Positions 1 to 8,058 of a DNA stretch of 64,000 bases are shown one piece after another. Position numbers and translations under genes: made by a program. The number at the start of each line of letters is the position of its first letter. Position 1 is the stretch's first letter. The notes beneath the pieces are model-generated. The model was given only the letters and a program-made list of their open reading frames with translations. It was not told where the DNA came from and searched no databases. The DNA is from Pseudomonadota bacterium (GTDB taxonomy: Bacteria > Desulfobacterota > Binatia > Binatales > Binataceae): contig JAJPKP010000026.1 of assembly GCA_021323675.1 (NCBI GenBank), positions 1 to 64,000 of the forward strand. The letters are read 5' to 3'.

Positions 1-345
<345 letters not shown>

Positions 346-350
346 GAAAC

Positions 351-413
351 TCCGCAGGTTCACCGGGTTCGCGCAAATGCTTCATTTCGCGAGCATCCGC
401 GTGAACCTGCGGA
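351..413. terminator. Bidirectional terminator-like inverted repeat
   Basis: A perfect 13-bp inverted repeat (TCCGCAGGTTCAC / GTGAACCTGCGGA) encloses a second smaller hairpin built from GCGCAAATG and CATTTCGC. It lies exactly between the convergent 3' ends of glnB and the acyl-CoA dehydrogenase gene. It is followed on the plus strand by ATTTGTCT. Position and symmetry fit a shared terminator; the U-tract is weak. Confidence 0.55.
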
Positions 414-422
414 TTTGTCTCT

Positions 423-1652
423 CTATCTGAAGCCGCCGCCGTCTCTCACGCCGCGCCCGAAATCCCACGCTCGGCCCTGTTTGAACTCCCGGACAATTCG
501 ACGGGCCACGGTCATCCGATGTACCTCGTCGGGTCCGTCGTAGATCCGTGCAAACCGGGCGTGCCGGTACATCCGGGCAAGCGGAGTGTCCTCCGAAACG
601 CCCATCGCGCCGTGCACCTGGATAGCCCGGTCGATTACGTCGTGCAGCACCTTGGCGCCGAAGAATTTGATTAGCGCGATCTCGACGCGGGCTTCGTCGC
701 CGGAATCGATCTTGGCGGCGGCGTTGAGCGTCAGAAGCCGTGCCGCCTGAATCTCGGCGGCCGAGTCGGCAATCCAGTTCTGGATGGTCTGTTTGTCCGC
801 CAGCGGCCCGCCGAACGCCTGACGGTTGATCGCCCGGTTCACCATCAGCTCGAACGCGCGCTGCGCCTGCCCAAGCCATCGCATGCAGTGATAGATGCGT
901 CCGGGCCCAAGCCTCCGCTGCGCGATCTTGAATGCCTGTCCGCGCGGACCGAGCAGGTTGGTGAGCGGAACGCGAGCGTTGTTGAAGCGGATTTCGCAAT
1001 GACCGCCCGACGTTTCGCCCATCACCGGAACCACTCGCACGATCTCGAAGCCCGGCGTATCGGTCGGCACGATTATCATGCTGAAGCGTTCGTAGGTCGG
1101 CGCGTCGGGGTCCGTCACCGCCATCACGGTCGTGTACGCGGCGTGATTGGCGCCACTGGAAAACCATTTGTGTCCGTTGATCACCCATTCGTCGCCGTCC
1201 TGCACCGCCCGAGTGCGAAGCCCCGTAGGATCGGCCCCCGAGACCTCCGGCTCCGTCATCGAAAAGCACGGGTAGATGTCGCCGCTGACGAGCGGAATCA
1301 TCCAGCGTTTCTTCTGCTCGGGACTCCCGTACAGATAAAGCATCGTGGCGTCCTGCGCCGAATGCGTTCCCAGCCCGGCCATCGCAAACTCGCTGCGCCC
1401 GACGATCTCGTTGACGAACACGTAGGGCATGAAGTCGAGGCCGCCGCCGCCGATCTCCTTCGGCAGCCCGAGCGCCCACAGGCCGCGCTCCTTGGCCTTG
1501 GCCTGAATCGAGCGCATCGTGCGCGCCGCTTCTTCGTCGTGCTTGAGCAGAATCGGCTCGTTGGGGTAGATGAATTCCTCCAGAAATCCCAGCACGCGGC
1601 GGCGCAAATCCTGAATTTCCGGACTGGCTTCGAGTTCGACCACGCTTTGCAT
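423..1652 (-). CDS. Acyl-CoA dehydrogenase
   Basis: Flavoprotein predicted to introduce the alpha-beta double bond into an acyl-CoA, passing electrons to ETF. At 409 residues it has the usual family length. The N-terminal helical domain is followed by the FAD-binding beta domain (CFSMTEPEVSGADPT, then EWVINGHKWFSSGA) and the C-terminal helical domain with QVHGAMGVSEDTPLARMYR and ARIYDGPDEVH. The last motif carries the acidic residue typical of the ACAD10/11-like subgroup. It stands alone, convergent to glnB. Substrate chain length cannot be read from sequence. Confidence 0.92.
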   Translation of the reverse strand: MQSVVELEASPEIQDLRRRVLGFLEEFIYPNEPILLKHDEEAARTMRSIQAKAKERGLWALGLPKEIGGGGLDFMPYVFVNEIVGRSEFAMAGLGTHSAQDATMLYLYGSPEQKKRWMIPLVSGDIYPCFSMTEPEVSGADPTGLRTRAVQDGDEWVINGHKWFSSGANHAAYTTVMAVTDPDAPTYERFSMIIVPTDTPGFEIVRVVPVMGETSGGHCEIRFNNARVPLTNLLGPRGQAFKIAQRRLGPGRIYHCMRWLGQAQRAFELMVNRAINRQAFGGPLADKQTIQNWIADSAAEIQAARLLTLNAAAKIDSGDEARVEIALIKFFGAKVLHDVIDRAIQVHGAMGVSEDTPLARMYRHARFARIYDGPDEVHRMTVARRIVREFKQGRAWDFGRGVRDGGGFR

Positions 1653-1800
1653 CGCAATGCCTCCTCGGGCTTCGGGCGAATGCCCGGCCGATTGCAGATG
1701 AAAGAAACCTGAAGCCTGCTTATCGCGCGCGACGCATCGCTGGCAACCCTTTGAATGAATTCGCCGGTCCGGCAGGGAGCGCCGCCCGCGGGGAGTTCGG

Positions 1801-2121
1801 TCATCGCGATGGCGGCGACGGCGCGGGCGGAGCGGGTCCGAGGCTATAAGGGACCTTGCCGCCGAGGCGGGGGTCGTCGCTCAACACGCATTTTCCCTGC
1901 GAGGCGACGAGGTCCACGATGCGCGATGGCGCGCGGTTCTTCCTGTAATCCTCGGCCAGGCTTCGCCTGGCGGCGGTGCATTCGGCTTCGCTGTCGAAAA
2001 TTCCTTCTTCGTTCCAGTCAGACATCGGCAACGAGATAACCTTGCCCGACTTCGGGTCGAACATCGGTATCAGCAGGTACCAGCTCGCCAGCGCGAGGGC
2101 AGCCACGTGTCGCAACTTCAT
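1801..2121 (-). CDS. Small hypothetical protein with N-terminal hydrophobic segment
   Basis: Unrecognised protein of about 106 residues. From the ATG at 2121 it starts MKLRHVAALALASWYLL, a basic start followed by a hydrophobic stretch, so a signal peptide or membrane anchor is likely. Upstream in-frame ATGs at 2133 and 2172 are alternatives; 2121 was chosen because it places the basic-hydrophobic segment at the terminus. The mature part has two cysteines (EAECTAARR and GKCVLSDD) that could form a disulfide, and the tail is Pro-rich. It is divergent from the GST gene. This resembles many short exported proteins of unknown role. Confidence 0.6.
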   Translation of the reverse strand: MKLRHVAALALASWYLLIPMFDPKSGKVISLPMSDWNEEGIFDSEAECTAARRSLAEDYRKNRAPSRIVDLVASQGKCVLSDDPRLGGKVPYSLGPAPPAPSPPSR

Positions 2122-2252
2122 CCGGATGCGCATCTTACCCGCATCGCGAGCGCGGCTGAACAACGGTTGCAAAACGAGACTTGCCCCGCGCTCGTCGCTG
2201 GCATATGGCTACGATCGTCCCCTTCATTTTAACCACCCAAGGAATAACCACG

Positions 2253-2879
2253 ATGATCGATCTTTACACCTGGACAACTCCCAACGGCCGCAAGATCTCC
2301 GTAATGCTCGAAGAGTGCGGCCTGCCGTACACGGTCCATCCCGTGAATATCCGGGAAGGCGATCAGTTCAAGCCGGAATACGTGGCGATATGCCCGAACA
2401 GCAAGATTCCCGCGATTGTCGATCGCGATGAAAACGATCTCGCGATCTTCGAGTCGGGCGCAATCCTGATCCATCTTGCTGAGAAGACCGGCAGGTTCCT
2501 GCCTCGCACCGTCGCGGGACGCGCCAAAGCGATCGAGTGGCTGATGTGGCAGATGGCCAACATCGGGCCGATGATCGGGCAGGCGAACCACTTTCTGAAT
2601 GTCGCCCCGGAAAAGATTCCCTACGCGATCAATCGCTACGTCACCGAATGCGCGCGCCTGCTCAAGGTGATGGATTCGCAGCTTGCCCGCGAACAGTTTC
2701 TTGCCGGCGACTACTCGATCGCCGACATTGCGACCTACCCCTGGGTTTCGGCGGCGTTTCCTTTGCTGAAACAAGCCAGCCCGGAAGGCGTAGGCGAGGG
2801 CAGGAACGTCCAGCGCTGGATCGATGCGATCGCGGCCCGGCCTGCGGTGCAAAAGGGCATGACGATTCCGAAGGTCTGA
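2253..2879 (+). CDS. Glutathione S-transferase family protein (YfcG/Nu-class-like)
   Basis: Thioredoxin-fold glutathione transferase, 208 residues. The start MIDLYTWTTPNGRKISVMLE matches Nu-class (YfcG) proteins, in which the TPNG segment binds glutathione and disulfide-bond reductase activity is known. The glutathione gamma-glutamyl site (PNSKIPAIVD, then ESGAILIHLAE) is present, followed by an all-helical C-terminal domain. The ATG at 2253 is preferred over the ORF-track start because AAGGA sits 9 bases upstream and the fold begins there. It is followed by CoA-transferase genes on the same strand. Confidence 0.9.
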   Translation: MIDLYTWTTPNGRKISVMLEECGLPYTVHPVNIREGDQFKPEYVAICPNSKIPAIVDRDENDLAIFESGAILIHLAEKTGRFLPRTVAGRAKAIEWLMWQMANIGPMIGQANHFLNVAPEKIPYAINRYVTECARLLKVMDSQLAREQFLAGDYSIADIATYPWVSAAFPLLKQASPEGVGEGRNVQRWIDAIAARPAVQKGMTIPKV

Positions 2880-3029
2880 ACCAAGCCTGGAATTCGGACT
2901 CTGGCGCCGTTGCGCGGAGGCGCTCGAGTTGCGCCGGTCGGCCGCGCGGCCGGTTATCGACATACCAAGCGTTCAATTGCGTTTGACTTTCGCGGTATCG
3001 CTGCGGTCGAATGCCCCCGGGGACGGCTT

Positions 3030-4256
3030 ATGCGCTACCGCGCGCTCAGCGACATCCGGGTCATCGATCTCACGCATTTCATCGCGGGTCCTTACGCGAC
3101 GAAGCTGCTCGCCGATTACGGGGCGGAAGTAATCAAGGTCGAGCCTCCCTGGGGCGAAGGAGGCCGCAAGATCGGTCCGTTTCGCGCCAACGGAGAGCCT
3201 TCACGCGATCGCGGGGGGCTGTTCGCGTTTCTCAACACCAACAAGCTCGGCATCACGCTCGACCTGCGCGATCGGCCGGGGCGCGATGCGTTGCTGCGGC
3301 TGCTCGGCGATGCCGACCTGATGGTTGAGAATTTCGCGCCGGGCACGCTGGCGAAGCTCGGAATCGCTCCGAGCGAATTGATGGCCAGATTTCCGCGTCT
3401 GTCGATCATCTCGATCTCTAACTTTGGGCAGGACGGGCCCGATCGCGACGGCATCCTGAACGACCTGACGCTGTACGCGCGCGGAGGATGGACCTATCCG
3501 GTCGGCGAGCCCAATCGGGAACCGCTCACCCCGCCGGGCTCGCTCGCCCAGTACATCGGGGGACTTTACGCCGCGATTGCTGCGATGCAGGCGATGCTGG
3601 CGCGCAAAATCGGCACCGCCAGCGGCCAGCATATCGATATTTCCCTGCTCGAAGCCGCGGTCGCGACCATGATCTATGAGACGGTGACCTTCCAATATGC
3701 GGGTGTCGTGCGCGAGCGCGCGGGCCGGCGCTTCGCGGTGGGGCCGTTTCTGATCGTCACGCTCAAGTGCCGCGACGGTTATGCCGGCCTGCAATGCGTG
3801 ACTGACAAACAGTTCGAAGGGCTTTGCGACCTGATGGGACGGCCCGAAATGGCGCGAGACCAGCGCTTTGCCACCGCTTTGCAACGGATGGTCAACAATG
3901 ATGCGCTGCTCGAAATCGTTGCCGCCTTCTTTCTGAAACATGACCGCGGATGGCTGTATCGCGAAGGGCAGCGCCGCGCCATCCCCCTCGTCCCCATCCC
4001 AAGCATCGGCGAGGTCCTTGAGTGGGAGCAGACCAAAGCGCGCGGCTTTTTTGAGACCATCGACGATCCCGAACTCGGCCGCATCCGTATTCCCGGCGCG
4101 CCGCTGCGGCTTACTTCGCATCGTCCTGAGCCGTCGCGGCCGGCGCCGCGCCTTGGAGAACACAATCAGGAGATCCTGGGAAACCGATTGGGCATTGATG
4201 CCGCCGAAATCGCGCGGATGAGCGCGGGAACCGATTCTGTCGCGAGGACGCTATGA
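3030..4256 (+). CDS. CoA transferase, family III (CaiB/BaiF)
   Basis: Predicted to move CoA between carboxylic acids. The 408-residue protein starts at the ATG at 3030, which gives the family N-terminus MRYRALSDIRVIDLTHFIAGP; the longer ORF-track start adds 40 unrelated residues. Family motifs are GAEVIKVEPP, NKLGITLDLRD and VENFAPGTLAKLG, with a C-terminal LGEHNQEIL. Its stop overlaps the start of the next CoA transferase by 4 bases, so the two are translationally coupled and may form a heteromer or act on related substrates. The natural acid substrate is not readable. Confidence 0.9.
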   Translation: MRYRALSDIRVIDLTHFIAGPYATKLLADYGAEVIKVEPPWGEGGRKIGPFRANGEPSRDRGGLFAFLNTNKLGITLDLRDRPGRDALLRLLGDADLMVENFAPGTLAKLGIAPSELMARFPRLSIISISNFGQDGPDRDGILNDLTLYARGGWTYPVGEPNREPLTPPGSLAQYIGGLYAAIAAMQAMLARKIGTASGQHIDISLLEAAVATMIYETVTFQYAGVVRERAGRRFAVGPFLIVTLKCRDGYAGLQCVTDKQFEGLCDLMGRPEMARDQRFATALQRMVNNDALLEIVAAFFLKHDRGWLYREGQRRAIPLVPIPSIGEVLEWEQTKARGFFETIDDPELGRIRIPGAPLRLTSHRPEPSRPAPRLGEHNQEILGNRLGIDAAEIARMSAGTDSVARTL

Positions 4257-5503
4257 CCACGATTCTCGAGAAGAAAGTCCGGGTGCTCGACCTGTCGATG
4301 GGATGGGCCGGGCCCCTGCTTGGGATGCTGCTCGCCGAGATGGGAGCGGAAGTGATCAAAATCGAAGACACGCAATTCTTCGACTGGTGGCGCGGATCGA
4401 TCTCGATGGGGCCGCCGGAGATGCAGCCGATCGAGCGCGCATCCACGTTCAATACCGTCAATCGCGGCAAAATTGGCGTGACCCTCGACCTCAACAACCC
4501 CCGCGGGATCGATTTGGTCAAAAGGCTGGCCGCAACCGCCGACATCCTGCTCGAGAACTACAGTCCGGGGATCATGAAGCGCTTCGGACTCGATTGGGAC
4601 GTGCTCCATTCCATCAATCCGCGGCTGATAATGATTTCGATGCCGTCGTTCGGGTACGGCGGTCCCGAAACCAATGCGCGCGGCTACGGCAACACCGTCG
4701 AGGCGATGGCAGGTGTGACGGGGCTCACCCGCTATCACGATGCGGAGCAGCCCTACACGCTTTCCAATGCGCTTGGCGATCCCGTGAGCGGTCTGACGGG
4801 AACCTTCGGTGTCCTGGCCGCCCTGCATGAGCGAGAACGGACCGGAAAGGGGCAATGGATCGAGCTTGCGCAGGTCGAGGGCGCGATCGAACTGATGGCC
4901 GGGCCGATAGTTGAATATCAGCTCAGCGGCCAGGAGCCGCGCGCCCAGGGCAATCGAAATCGCGCTTACGCACCGCACGGGATCTATCGATGCGCCGGCG
5001 ATGGCGCATGGATTGCGGTCGCCGCGCCTACCGACGAGCAATGGCGCGCGCTGGCCGCTGCGCTCGGTATCGATCATCTCGCCGAAGATTCGCGGTTTTC
5101 AGACGCCGCTCGGCGCAAGGCAAACGAAGACGCCCTCGATGCGGAGTTGAACCGCGCGATGTCCACGATGGCGATTGAGGACGTCCTGGATCGACTCAAG
5201 ACGGCCGGCCTGTACGCGGCGCCGGTGAACTCCGCGGCCGCGGTCCTGGCCGATCCTCAAATTACAGACCGGGGGTACTTTGTAGCCGTCGATCGCGCGG
5301 TGGTGGGCACGCATCTTTACCCCGGGGTGGTCGCCCGTTTTTCGCATACTCCCCTCAAGGGCGACGAGCCGGCGCCGCTTCTCGGGGAACATAACGGCGA
5401 TGTCTTCCGGGGCATGCTTGGAATGACCGACACGGAAATCGCGGAACTCGAAGCCGCAGGCGTGATCGGCACCGCTCCGCGGCAATACAGCAAGGCTTCC
5501 TGA
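4253..5503 (+). CDS. CoA transferase, family III (CaiB/BaiF)
   Basis: Second CaiB/BaiF protein, 416 residues, overlapping the previous gene by ATGA. It carries VRVLDLSMGWAGPLLGMLLA, GAEVIKIED, GKIGVTLDLNNPRG and LLENYSPGIMKRFG, and ends with LLGEHNGDVF. It is only moderately similar to its neighbour, so this looks like an old duplication or a two-subunit enzyme rather than a recent copy. A hairpin with a T-tract follows. Likely role: acyl-CoA activation in catabolism of an organic acid. Confidence 0.9.
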   Translation: MTTILEKKVRVLDLSMGWAGPLLGMLLAEMGAEVIKIEDTQFFDWWRGSISMGPPEMQPIERASTFNTVNRGKIGVTLDLNNPRGIDLVKRLAATADILLENYSPGIMKRFGLDWDVLHSINPRLIMISMPSFGYGGPETNARGYGNTVEAMAGVTGLTRYHDAEQPYTLSNALGDPVSGLTGTFGVLAALHERERTGKGQWIELAQVEGAIELMAGPIVEYQLSGQEPRAQGNRNRAYAPHGIYRCAGDGAWIAVAAPTDEQWRALAAALGIDHLAEDSRFSDAARRKANEDALDAELNRAMSTMAIEDVLDRLKTAGLYAAPVNSAAAVLADPQITDRGYFVAVDRAVVGTHLYPGVVARFSHTPLKGDEPAPLLGEHNGDVFRGMLGMTDTEIAELEAAGVIGTAPRQYSKAS

Positions 5504-5528
5504 TCTGAACCGCCGGCGAGGGTTAATG

Positions 5529-5562
5529 GCGGGCGGATTCTCCGCCCGGCAGAGCGGTTTTT
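5529..5562 (+). terminator. Rho-independent terminator-like hairpin
   Basis: An 8-bp GC stem CGGGCGGA / TCCGCCCG with a 3-base loop is followed about ten bases later by five Ts. It lies downstream of the CoA-transferase pair. Confidence 0.5.
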
Positions 5563-5607
5563 CTCGACCGGTTGGAGACCGTTATGGCCGGCCGAACTTG
5601 ACGCGAG

Positions 5608-5940
5608 TCAATCGACGTTCGCCTTCGGCACGAACCCCTTCATCCCCTTCGAGGGGCCGTCGGTTACCTCGACTTGGGATCCGATGTCATCGCTGGAGAT
5701 GATCTTTACCGGAGTGCCGTTGTCGAGTTTGCCGGCTGCCAGGTTTTCGCCCATCCCGCCGAGCATTCCGGCGACGCCGCCCTGCGCCTTCATCTGGGCC
5801 AGCTTCTTGTAGGTATCTTCGTCGGGAAAGATCGCGACCTGGGTCTGGCCTTCGGTCGCCACCAGCTTGTGGCTGCATCCTGCCATGAACAAGAGAGCCG
5901 CCAGGGCGATAGCCGCGGAGATGGTCCTTTGGTTAAGCAT
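5608..5940 (-). CDS. Small putative lipoprotein with SH3-like domain
   Basis: About 110 residues from the ATG at 5940, chosen because GGAGGAAAT directly precedes it. The N-terminus is a lipoprotein signal peptide ending in the lipobox LFMAGC (lipidated Cys). The mature region ends with VKIISSDDIGSQVEVTDGPSKGMKGFVP, which resembles a bacterial SH3-like beta strand pattern seen in cell-envelope proteins. It is probably an envelope-anchored protein of unknown function. It is a single gene convergent with the upstream operon. Confidence 0.75.
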   Translation of the reverse strand: MLNQRTISAAIALAALLFMAGCSHKLVATEGQTQVAIFPDEDTYKKLAQMKAQGGVAGMLGGMGENLAAGKLDNGTPVKIISSDDIGSQVEVTDGPSKGMKGFVPKANVD

Positions 5941-6072
5941 ATTTCCTCCGGTCAAAGGGCTTTTATCACGCGAGGACAGACGTTAATCAACCGCAAATTG
6001 CTCCGCGTGTCGGGCCCATGATACGCTTGTCGCTCCGCGTCTTGGGGCCCTGTCTGCCCTGAGCGTATCACG

Positions 6073-6621
6073 ATGCGCATCGGCCTGATTTCGGACACTC
6101 ATATTCCCGAAGCCTGCGAGCATCTTCCTGCCCGTGTGCACGAAGTCTTTCGCGGAATCGATCTCGTGATGCATGCCGGCGACGTGTACGTCAATCGGGT
6201 GCTCGATGAGCTGTCGCGCATCGCGCCGGTTATCGCGGCGCTGGGCAACGGCGACGAAGGGTTGGATGGCCACCAGCATCGCCTCGAGCCGGACGATCGC
6301 GTGCGCGAGGCGCATCTGGTGGAACTCGAAGGGTTGAAGATCGGCCTGGTGCACGCCATCCCGACCCCCGACGAAACCTCGCAGGAGGTCTTCGAGCGGG
6401 CGATGCACCGGCATTTTGGCGGCCCGGTCGATATCATCGTGCAAGGCCATAGCCACGTCGAAGGAGTCGTCCGCTACGGCGCGACCCTGGTGGTGAATCC
6501 GGGCAGCGCTACGCTGCCGCGCAACCTCATCGATGTGCCAGGGACGGTCGCAATTCTGGAAATCGCCGGCGGATCGATCTTGTCGGCGGAGATCATTCGG
6601 CTCGGCGACCAGGGCGAATGA
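6073..6621 (+). CDS. YfcE/MJ0936-type metallophosphoesterase
   Basis: Calcineurin-like phosphoesterase, 182 residues, of the small single-domain class that uses two metal ions. Metal-binding motifs appear in order: GLISDTHIPE, MHAGDVYV, GNGDEG (the usual GNCD with Asn-Gly), VHAIPTPDE and VQGHSHVEGV, then NPGSATLPRN. Substrate is unknown; family members cleave phosphodiesters such as bis-pNPP or cyclic nucleotides in vitro. It lies about 20 bases upstream of glyS and is probably cotranscribed with it. Confidence 0.88.
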   Translation: MRIGLISDTHIPEACEHLPARVHEVFRGIDLVMHAGDVYVNRVLDELSRIAPVIAALGNGDEGLDGHQHRLEPDDRVREAHLVELEGLKIGLVHAIPTPDETSQEVFERAMHRHFGGPVDIIVQGHSHVEGVVRYGATLVVNPGSATLPRNLIDVPGTVAILEIAGGSILSAEIIRLGDQGE

Positions 6622-6640
6622 AGGAGCGAGGGAGGGTTTT

Positions 6641-7987
6641 TTGTCCGACGAACAACCGATGACCGCGCGCAAAGGCGCGGTCACGATGGAAAAGCTGGTC
6701 AACCTCTGCAAGCGAAGGGGAATCGTGTTTCCCACCAGCGATATCTACGGCGGCCTCGGCGCAACGTACGACTACGGTCCGCTGGGCATCGAACTCAAGC
6801 GCAACGTCAAAGAGGCGTGGTGGCGCGAGATGGTGCAGTTTCGCACCGACGTGCTGGGACTCGATTCCGCCATCTTTCAGCATCCCCGCACCTGGGAGGC
6901 CTCAGGCCATCTGCAGAACTTCACCGATCCGTTGGTCGATTGCAAAAGCTGCAAGCAACGCTTTCGCGCCGACAAGATCGAGGGCGACCGATGCCCCGAG
7001 TGCGGCGGAGAACTGACGGCCGCGCGACAGTTCAACCTGATGTTCAAGACCTTCATGGGGCCGGTCGAGGACACCGCCAACACCGTTTATCTCCGTCCCG
7101 AGACCGCGCAGGGCATCTTCGCGAATTTTCAAAATGTCGTAGATACGCAGCGCGTGAAACTGCCGTTCGGCGTCGCGCAAATCGGAAAATCGTTCCGCAA
7201 CGAAATCACCACCGAGAACTTCATCTTCCGCACCCGCGAGTTCGAGCAGATGGAGATGGAATTCTTCATCCGTCCCGATCCCGCCGAAGAGGAGAAGTGG
7301 TACCGCTACTGGGTGGATTTTCGATTCAACTGGCACGTGAAGTATGGTCTCAAGCCGGACCATCTGCGCCGCCGCGAGCACGGCACCGAAGAGCTCTCGC
7401 ATTACTCGAGCGGAACCACCGACATCGAATTTCTGTACCCGTTCGGATGGGGCGAGCTGGAAGGCATCGCCAAGCGCGGCAGCTTCGACCTCGATCAGCA
7501 TGCCAAGGCGAGCGGCAAGGACCTGACCTACTTCGACGAGGAAGCGAAGGCCCGCTACCGGCCATGGGTTATCGAGCCGGCGCTGGGCGTCGATCGCGCG
7601 ATGCTCGCGTTTATGCTCGATGCCTACGATGAAGACGTGGTCGAGAACGAAGAGCGAATCGTGATGCGTTTCGAGCCGCGGCTGGCTCCCGTCAAGGTCG
7701 CCGTCTATCCGCTGCTGCGAAAGGGCGGACAGCCGGAAAAGGCGCACGCCGTGCGCGCGATGCTCGCGCGGCACTTCACGACGGCTTACGATCAAGCGGG
7801 ATCGATCGGACGCCGCTACCGCCGGCAGGACGAGGTCGGCACTCCCTTCGGCGTGACGATCGACCATCAGACCATGGAAGACGACACCGTGACCCTGCGC
7901 GATCGCGATACCACCACCCAGGAGCGCTACCCGATCGGTGCGCTGGTGGATGTGCTGAACAAGAAGATCGGTTGGGGCGCGGACTGA
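6641..7987 (+). CDS. glyS: Glycine--tRNA ligase (homodimeric, GlyQS type)
   Basis: Class II synthetase that charges tRNA-Gly. The catalytic region starts EKLVNLCKRRGIVFPTSDIYGG and has class II motif 2 (GKSFRNEITTENFIFRTREFEQME) and motif 3 (GVDRAMLAFMLDAY). A zinc-knuckle-like insert CKSCKQRFR...CPECGG is present, and the anticodon-binding domain fills the last ~100 residues. The start is uncertain. The TTG at 6641 has GGAGCGAGGGAGGG upstream, while the ATG at 6659 has no visible ribosome site. The ORF-track start at 6533 would overlap the phosphoesterase gene by 89 bases. It is the eukaryotic/alpha2-like form rather than the GlyQ+GlyS tetramer. Confidence 0.95.
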   Translation: MSDEQPMTARKGAVTMEKLVNLCKRRGIVFPTSDIYGGLGATYDYGPLGIELKRNVKEAWWREMVQFRTDVLGLDSAIFQHPRTWEASGHLQNFTDPLVDCKSCKQRFRADKIEGDRCPECGGELTAARQFNLMFKTFMGPVEDTANTVYLRPETAQGIFANFQNVVDTQRVKLPFGVAQIGKSFRNEITTENFIFRTREFEQMEMEFFIRPDPAEEEKWYRYWVDFRFNWHVKYGLKPDHLRRREHGTEELSHYSSGTTDIEFLYPFGWGELEGIAKRGSFDLDQHAKASGKDLTYFDEEAKARYRPWVIEPALGVDRAMLAFMLDAYDEDVVENEERIVMRFEPRLAPVKVAVYPLLRKGGQPEKAHAVRAMLARHFTTAYDQAGSIGRRYRRQDEVGTPFGVTIDHQTMEDDTVTLRDRDTTTQERYPIGALVDVLNKKIGWGAD

Positions 7988-8058
7988 ACAATCCCAACCG
8001 ATTGAAGTTATAACACTGACCCCGCCATGATGCGGGAAGCTGGAGACAAAAATTCGAA

